This document shows, in pieces, positions 59,320 to 64,000 of a stretch of DNA of 64,000 nt; position 1 is the stretch's first letter; every line of letters starts with the position of its first letter. The position numbers were made by a program, and so were the translations under genes. Below the pieces are notes generated by a model, which worked only from the letters and a program-made list of their open reading frames with translations, searched no databases and was not told where the DNA came from. Source of the DNA: JACDBZ01 sp038233215 (lineage in GTDB: Bacteria > Chloroflexota > Limnocylindria > QHBO01); contig JBBSML010000003.1 of assembly GCA_038233215.1 (NCBI GenBank), positions 1 to 64,000 on the forward strand, given 5' to 3'.

Positions 59320-59523
59320 TCAGTCCTCGAGGAGGAAGGTCACCAGGATATTGGCCTGGAACTCGATGCCCCCCTCGCGGTTGATATTGACGCGCTGCTC
59401 CTTCACCCACGCGCTGCGAACGCCGCGCAGCGTCTTGCTGGCGCGCTCGATCCCCTCCCGGATGGCGTCCTCGAAGCTCTCCGTCGATGAGCAGGACAGT
59501 TCGGTCACCCTGGCGACTGACAT
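59320..59523 (-). CDS. dodecin (flavin-binding storage protein)
   Basis: The 67-residue product from ATG 59523 (AAGGAG 9 nt upstream) reads MSVARVTELSCSSTESFEDA, then IREGIERASKTLRGVRSAWV, then the beta strands EFQANILVTFLLED. It has the flavin-stacking Trp and Gln at the family positions. Twelve copies form a hollow sphere that binds FMN or riboflavin. Confidence 0.92.
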   Translation of the reverse strand: MSVARVTELSCSSTESFEDAIREGIERASKTLRGVRSAWVKEQRVNINREGGIEFQANILVTFLLED

Positions 59524-59604
59524 CAGTGAATTCTCCTTGTGCGTGTGGGCGATCAATACGCGCCCGGTCTCGACCGATGCAGATGGCGCGCCAATCGTGG
59601 CCGG

Positions 59605-60642
59605 TCAGGTACCGGCGGCGTGAGATGCGGTCCATGCAAGCAGGTCATCGACCGGCAACGCATTGACGATCATCGGCGGCGTCACCCCACACAGGAAGGC
59701 CCGCTCACAGCCATTGCCCAACCAGAAAAGCTGGCCAGGCGCGTGCGCATCGGTATCGATCGAAACTCGGCATCCCGCCTCCACCGCAAGCCGGAGTAAT
59801 CGCTTGGGTGGATCCAACCGCTCGGGGCGCGAGTTAATCTCGATCGCCTTGTCAAACCGGGCGGCGGCGGCGAACACCAGGTCCGCGTCGAACGCGGACG
59901 GCGAACGGTTCCGCTTCCGCGTCTTCATGCGGCCGGTGCAGTGGCCCAGGATGTCCAGGTTGGGATCAGCCAGCGCGGTCACCATGCGCACGGTCATCGC
60001 TCGTTCCTCCGAGCGAAGCGCCGAGTGAACGCTGCCGACGACCACGTCGAGCTGCGCGAGCAGCTCCGGTTCCTGGTCGAGCGAGCCGTCCTCGTTGATG
60101 TCCACTTCGATGCCCGTCAGGAGCCGGAACCGACCGAGCTGAAGGTTCAGCGCCGCAATCTCCTGGAGCTGGGCCCGCAGCCGTTCGGATGACAGGCCAT
60201 TCGCCACCGTGAGGCGCGGAGAATGGTCGGTGATGACCAGGTAGTCGTGCCCGACCTCGATGGCCGCCTCCGCCATCTCGCGAATGCTGGCTCCGCCATC
60301 GGAGGCCTCCGTATGCGCATGACAGTCGCCGCGCAGCACCGCCCGCAGCTCCGCAGCTCCTTCTGCGAGCGGCCTGCCCTCCGTCGCCTCGAGACGCCGA
60401 AGATAGACCGGCTCCTCGCCGCGCAGGCTCTCGAGGATCGTGCGCTCCGTGACCTCGCCGACTCCCGGCATCTCGCGCAGTCGGCCGCTGGCGGCACGGG
60501 ACGTCAGCTCATCAGGGCCGATGCGAGCGAGCGTGGCGGCCGCACTGCGGAAGGCACGTACGCGGTAGCTCGGCTCCTGGGCGGCCTCCAACAGGAAACC
60601 GATCCGTGTCAGGTCGGCGATCGGATCGCGCGCTTCGGGCAT
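59605..60642 (-). CDS. PolX-like protein: HhH and PHP domains without polymerase palm
   Basis: The 345-residue protein has an N-terminal DNA-binding helix-hairpin-helix part (residues 1-85, SGRLREMPGVGEVTERTILE) and a full PHP metal site (GDCHAHTEASDG, VITDHSPR, GIEVDINEDG, VVGSVHSALR, LGHCTGR, SIDTDAHAP). The PolX polymerase palm that normally lies between these is absent. It may be a 3'-nuclease or phosphatase in DNA repair. Start at ATG 60642. Confidence 0.88.
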   Translation of the reverse strand: MPEARDPIADLTRIGFLLEAAQEPSYRVRAFRSAAATLARIGPDELTSRAASGRLREMPGVGEVTERTILESLRGEEPVYLRRLEATEGRPLAEGAAELRAVLRGDCHAHTEASDGGASIREMAEAAIEVGHDYLVITDHSPRLTVANGLSSERLRAQLQEIAALNLQLGRFRLLTGIEVDINEDGSLDQEPELLAQLDVVVGSVHSALRSEERAMTVRMVTALADPNLDILGHCTGRMKTRKRNRSPSAFDADLVFAAAARFDKAIEINSRPERLDPPKRLLRLAVEAGCRVSIDTDAHAPGQLFWLGNGCERAFLCGVTPPMIVNALPVDDLLAWTASHAAGT

Positions 60643-60712
60643 GGGGCGTCAGGACGCAGTCATGCGAATCGCTCAACGAGCCGACTATCGGGCAATACTG
60701 CGCGCGACACCT

Positions 60713-60754
60713 CGTCTCTGCGTCCCATGGCCTCGAATATGAGGCACAGAGACG
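60713..60754. terminator. hairpin between phosphotriesterase and PHP genes
   Basis: CGTCTCTG (60713-60720) pairs with CAGAGACG (60747-60754), and inside it GCCTC (60730-60734) pairs with GAGGC (60741-60745). It is probably a terminator or processing site for the hydrolase transcript. Confidence 0.5.
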
Positions 60755-60822
60755 CTTGCTGGGGCGTCCGTGTTCGCAACGACCCGATACATCGGCATCG
60801 ACGGCGAGAATGGGAACGGCAT

Positions 60823-61761
60823 CTACGGAATCGCAAGGATGCGCGCCGGGTTGTCGATCGTCATCTGCCGGATCTCGCCCTCGCCCACTGCCGCAGTGCG
60901 CAGGGTCGGCAGGAAATGTTGCTGAAGGTAGACGTAGCCGAACCCGCCGTTCGCCTTGAGCTGGCGGTTGTGGCACACGTCCTGGCTGAGCAGCAGCTGC
61001 TCGCCGAAGCCGCGCTCGAGAAGCTCGACGATCGTCTCCACCAGCCGTGGCTCGAGAGCCTCCTCGGCCGCGAACCGATGCCCCAGAAAGTCGAACTGGA
61101 TGTTCGCTCCCTCGGCCAGCACCTTCAGGTAATAGTCGAGGTTGTGGAAGGAATCCGCGTGGCCGATGACCACGCGGGCCGGGTCCACGCCCTCATCGGT
61201 GAAGATGCGCAGCTGCGCCAGGCCGACATCGGATTGGACGCCATGGGTGGTGATCGCCATCCCGGTCTGCTTCGCGGCCCGCGCCGCTGCGCGGTGCACG
61301 CGCTCCTCGAGCGCGCTGACCCACGGCTTATCGGTCCCGATCTCGCCGATGATCCCGGGCCGAACGCCGGTCGCCCCGACACCTTCCTCGAGCTCGCGCA
61401 CCATCTCTGCCGCCAGGTCGTCGACGGTGCGACGATCGATCAGGACCTCCGCGGGGTAGTACGCCTCCCGATACCAGCCAGTGCCCATTACGATGTTCAC
61501 CCCGGTCGCACCCGCCAGGCGTCGGAGCCGATCCGGGTCACGCCCGACGCCCGGAGGCGTCAAGTCGACGAGTGTCCCGCCGCCACGCCTGCCAAAGTCG
61601 CGTAGCTCCTCGATGATGAGGTCATCGTCGGGCGTGAGCTCCCAGTAGTCCCAGCGATTGGCGATGTGCCACAAGCTGATGCCGGTGTGCTCGTGCGGCA
61701 GCGTGAAGCCGAGCTCCTCGGGCGGGATCGGGCCGGAGACGGTCATGACGCGGGGCGTCAT
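60823..61761 (-). CDS. phosphotriesterase-family hydrolase
   Basis: The 312-residue amidohydrolase has the HxH in LPHEHTG, the bridging position in GIIGEIGTDKPW, the His ligands in ITTHGVQ and VIGHADS, and the Asp in LLSQDVCHN. The bridging carboxylated Lys of classical phosphotriesterases is Glu here (IGEIG), as in E. coli Php. So it is a PTE homolog or lactonase-like enzyme, not a pesticide hydrolase. GAGGAGG precedes ATG 61761. Confidence 0.88.
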   Translation of the reverse strand: MTPRVMTVSGPIPPEELGFTLPHEHTGISLWHIANRWDYWELTPDDDLIIEELRDFGRRGGGTLVDLTPPGVGRDPDRLRRLAGATGVNIVMGTGWYREAYYPAEVLIDRRTVDDLAAEMVRELEEGVGATGVRPGIIGEIGTDKPWVSALEERVHRAAARAAKQTGMAITTHGVQSDVGLAQLRIFTDEGVDPARVVIGHADSFHNLDYYLKVLAEGANIQFDFLGHRFAAEEALEPRLVETIVELLERGFGEQLLLSQDVCHNRQLKANGGFGYVYLQQHFLPTLRTAAVGEGEIRQMTIDNPARILAIP

Positions 61762-61937
61762 CGGCGGTCCTCCTCGGGTTGCGGTGACGCACCGGTCGGA
61801 TCTGGTGAGCCGCCGGCGCATCGGTTTGGGGAATGGACCGGATCATCTTGCCACCGCAACCCGGGCGAGGACGGGCTTTCGAACGTCGAAGGATCGTAGC
61901 CGGCCGGCGGCGGGTGCGGAGTACTCTCGCAACAGGC

Positions 61938-61943
61938 TAGGCT
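61938..61943 (+). promoter_or_regulatory. -10 box TAGGCT of the leaderless GDH paralog
   Basis: TAGGCT ends 6 nt before GTG 61950. Confidence 0.45.
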
Positions 61944-61949
61944 AACGGC

Positions 61950-63221
61950 GTGACGAACGCGAAATCCGGCGCGGCGACCGCCAACGGCATCTGGGCCACG
62001 ACACAGGCGGAGCTGGACGAGGCCGCCGAACGGCTGCATCTCGACGAGGGCATGCACCGAGTCCTGCGCGTCCCCAAGCGCGAGCTGACAGTCAACTTTC
62101 CCGTGACGCACGACGACGGTCGCGTCGATGTGTACACCGGGTTCCGTGTCCACCACAACGTCAACCGCGGTCCGGTATCCGGCGGCGTGCGCTATGTCCC
62201 GAGCCTCGACCTCGACGAAGTTCGTGCACTCGCCATGCTCAACACCTGGAAAGCAGCGCTCGTCCAGATCCCGTTCGGCGGCGCCGCAGGCGGCGTGCGT
62301 GTCAACCCCCGGCAGCTGAGCGAGAACGAGCGCCAGGGGCTCACGCGCAGATATGCGACCGAGATCGGCATCCTGCTCGGCACGGACAGCGATATCCCCT
62401 CGCCGGATGTGAATACGGGCTCGCAGACGATGGCCTGGATCATGGATACCCTCTCGATGCACCAGGGCCACACGGTGGCGGCATCGGTCATCGGGAAGCC
62501 GCTGGCGATCGGTGGAACGCGTGGGCGCCGCAGTGCCACGGCACGCGGTGCCGTGCGATGCATCGCATCGGCAGCCGAGACGGGTGGTCGCGGGCTGGAG
62601 GGTGCGCGCGTGGTCGTCCAGGGCTTCGGCCGCGTCGGCATGACGCTGGCGGAGGAGCTGCGCCAGGTCGGCGCGGTGATCGTCGGGGTCGCCGATGATC
62701 GTGATGCGGTCGCCAATGCGCGGGGCATCGACGTCAGGGCCGCGAGCGAATGGATGCGCGCGCATGATGCGATTCGTGACCTGCCGCACACCGAAGCGAT
62801 AACCAAGGCGGAGCTCTTCGCAATGGAATGCGACGTCGTGGCACTCGCCGGGCTTCAGGGGGAGATCACCGATGCGAATGCCGATGCGGTCCGCGCTCCA
62901 CTCGTTGCAGAGGTCGCGAACGGCGGCACGACGCCCGCCGCCGACCTGGTACTCGCCGGTCGCGGGGTGACCGTGATCCCGGACATCATCTGCACGTCGG
63001 GTGGAACGGTGCTCGGCTACTTCGAATGGGTGCAGGACATGCAGGCGTTCTTCTGGGACGAGGAGGAGATCACGGGTCAGCTCGATCGGATCGTGGACGA
63101 GGCGATGACCAAGGTGCAGGCGATGGCCTCCGCCGAGCGGGTGGACCTGCGGGCTGCGGCCATGATGGTCGCCGTGGGGCGCGTCGCCGAGACGACCACC
63201 CTGCGCGGCCTCTACCCGTAG
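61950..63221 (+). CDS. glutamate dehydrogenase paralog lacking catalytic residues
   Basis: The 423-residue protein aligns end to end with the intact GDH at 36826-38094 (shared RVPKRELTVNFPVTHDDGRV, SPDVNT, TLRGLYP end). The glutamate-binding and catalytic positions are replaced: Lys in GPxKGG is S77, the catalytic Lys in GGAKGG is A113 (GGAAGG), and the Ser before YFEW is G356. K101 and D153 remain, and the Rossmann motif GFGRVGM is present. It may be a regulatory subunit or have a new activity. GTG 61950 follows a TAGGCT box. Confidence 0.9.
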   Translation: MTNAKSGAATANGIWATTQAELDEAAERLHLDEGMHRVLRVPKRELTVNFPVTHDDGRVDVYTGFRVHHNVNRGPVSGGVRYVPSLDLDEVRALAMLNTWKAALVQIPFGGAAGGVRVNPRQLSENERQGLTRRYATEIGILLGTDSDIPSPDVNTGSQTMAWIMDTLSMHQGHTVAASVIGKPLAIGGTRGRRSATARGAVRCIASAAETGGRGLEGARVVVQGFGRVGMTLAEELRQVGAVIVGVADDRDAVANARGIDVRAASEWMRAHDAIRDLPHTEAITKAELFAMECDVVALAGLQGEITDANADAVRAPLVAEVANGGTTPAADLVLAGRGVTVIPDIICTSGGTVLGYFEWVQDMQAFFWDEEEITGQLDRIVDEAMTKVQAMASAERVDLRAAAMMVAVGRVAETTTLRGLYP

Positions 63222-63238
63222 CCCACCACGTGGCGCCA

Positions 63239-63254
63239 TGGCACAAATCGTGCG
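63239..63254 (+). promoter_or_regulatory. sigma-54-like -24/-12 promoter ahead of the desaturase
   Basis: TGGCAC (63239-63244) and GTGC (63250-63253) put GG and GC exactly 10 nt apart, matching TGGCACG-N4-TTGC except for two bases. It lies about 75 nt before ATG 63329. RpoN is encoded in this window. One site can occur by chance, and no enhancer site is known here. Confidence 0.45.
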
Positions 63255-63328
63255 ACCATGGGCGGTAGCCGTATATACCTAGCACCGTGAATCCGCGGAG
63301 CGCCGGCAGATCGCATCACGGAGCACCC

Positions 63329-64000
63329 ATGGCAACACAGATCTTCACACCCCCGCGCGACGTTCTCGTGGAACTGGAACCCGCCGCCGAGAAGCTGCTC
63401 AATCGCCATCTCGGCATGGCCAAGGAGTGGTTTCCGCACGACTACATCCCGTACTCGATGGGTCGCGATTTCGACAAGGAACCCTGGACGCCGGACCAGC
63501 CGCGCGTCAGCGGCGTTGCGCAGATTGCATTCGAGGTCAACCTCCTGACCGAGGACAACCTGCCCTCCTACCATCGCGAGATCTACCGCATGTTCGGGGC
63601 GGGTGACGGAGCCTGGATCAACTGGGCCAACCGATGGACCGCCGAGGAGGGCCGTCATGCGATTGTCCTGCGTGACTACCTGATCGTGACACGCAACATC
63701 GATCCGGTAGCGCTCGAGCGCGGCCGAATGAATCAGCTGCAGACCGCGTACGACCACGATGACGGCGGAAACGTGCTGCGCGGACTTGCGTATGTCGCAT
63801 TCCAGGAACTCGCCACGCGCATCAGCCATCGCAACACTGGCCGATACTCGTCCGATCCGGTGGCCGACAAGATCATGACCCGCATCGCGTCAGACGAAAA
63901 CCTCCACATGGTCTTCTATCGCGACATGCTCTCCGAGGCAATGAAGCTCGACCCGTCAGCCGCGGTTCACGCCATCGCCGACGAGATCACCGACTTCCAG
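63329..64000 (+). CDS. desA: acyl-[ACP] desaturase, N-terminal 224 residues
   Basis: The frame from ATG 63329 (GGAG 6 nt upstream) runs off the right edge without a stop. It contains the di-iron ligands of soluble desaturases: Glu in NLLTEDNLPSYH, EEGRH in TAEEGRHAIV, Glu and His in FQELATRISH, and DENLH in ASDENLHMVFY. It inserts a double bond in acyl-ACP and controls membrane fluidity. The remaining C-terminus is outside the window. Confidence 0.95.
   Translation, partial: MATQIFTPPRDVLVELEPAAEKLLNRHLGMAKEWFPHDYIPYSMGRDFDKEPWTPDQPRVSGVAQIAFEVNLLTEDNLPSYHREIYRMFGAGDGAWINWANRWTAEEGRHAIVLRDYLIVTRNIDPVALERGRMNQLQTAYDHDDGGNVLRGLAYVAFQELATRISHRNTGRYSSDPVADKIMTRIASDENLHMVFYRDMLSEAMKLDPSAAVHAIADEITDFQ

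Overview
Organism. The window is GC-rich and densely coded. Several features together suggest a Chloroflexota-type bacterium, possibly Limnocylindria-like; a deep actinobacterial lineage is the alternative. These are a class I lysyl-tRNA synthetase (19.7-18.1 kb), a sigma-54 with a zinc-ribbon insert (27.2-25.8 kb), a K+-independent H+-pyrophosphatase, an acyl-ACP desaturase, PRC/DUF2382 stress proteins and many genes that look leaderless. The taxonomic call is an inference from gene content, not from a marker tree.

Layout. 1-977: 5' part of an MFS exporter running off the left edge. About 1.5-9.1 kb: a compact integrated element beside a tRNA-Arg gene. It has a tyrosine integrase, a divergent control region with paired operators, an XRE repressor, a small HTH protein, a replication primase/helicase, an HNH nuclease and one HK97-type major capsid gene, but no portal, terminase, protease or tail gene. 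It resembles a phage satellite or a strongly reduced prophage. 9.1-12.6 kb: tRNA-Arg, tRNA-Ser, a divergent aroE, an ECF sigma/anti-sigma pair and tdk. 12.6-16.7 kb: gene-poor, stress-related and partly decayed (PRC/DUF2382 protein, unusual response regulator, truncated RsbR-like and LuxR-ATPase relics) and closed by tRNA-Ser(TGA). 16.8-27.2 kb, minus strand: greA-lysK-serS, hppA and uppP, a beta-propeller lipoprotein-like protein and rpoN.

27.3-36.8 kb: histidine phosphatase, lepB, ndk, a TPR-like protein, an M16 protease, then the CoA cluster coaX-coaBC-panC. The PanC has lost most catalytic residues of its family. Next come a BioD/DRTGG ATPase and an intact glutamate dehydrogenase. 38.2-40.6 kb: a fused small-molecule kinase/class III aminotransferase. 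40.6-47.2 kb: a minus-strand acyl-CoA block (thiolase, acyl-CoA synthetase, acyl-CoA dehydrogenase, 3-hydroxyacyl-CoA dehydrogenase, MeaB, B12 subunit of methylmalonyl-CoA mutase), a beta-oxidation and propionyl-CoA disposal set. 47.2-51.6 kb: folE, a PAP2 phosphatase and two divergent GT-C-like membrane proteins. 51.6-55.3 kb: a complete OpuC-type osmolyte ABC importer. 55.4-64 kb: DUF1684 protein, TPM-domain membrane protein, a protein with RPYQPRGGG repeats, dodecin, a PolX-like PHP protein, a phosphotriesterase-family hydrolase, a second GDH paralog lacking catalytic lysines, and the start of an acyl-ACP desaturase behind a sigma-54-like promoter.

Most notable points: the capsid-carrying mini-element with its symmetric immunity region; the GDH pseudoenzyme-like paralog; the PanC with replaced active-site residues; the kinase-aminotransferase fusion; and a genome-wide pattern of TANNNT boxes 6-8 nt before start codons.
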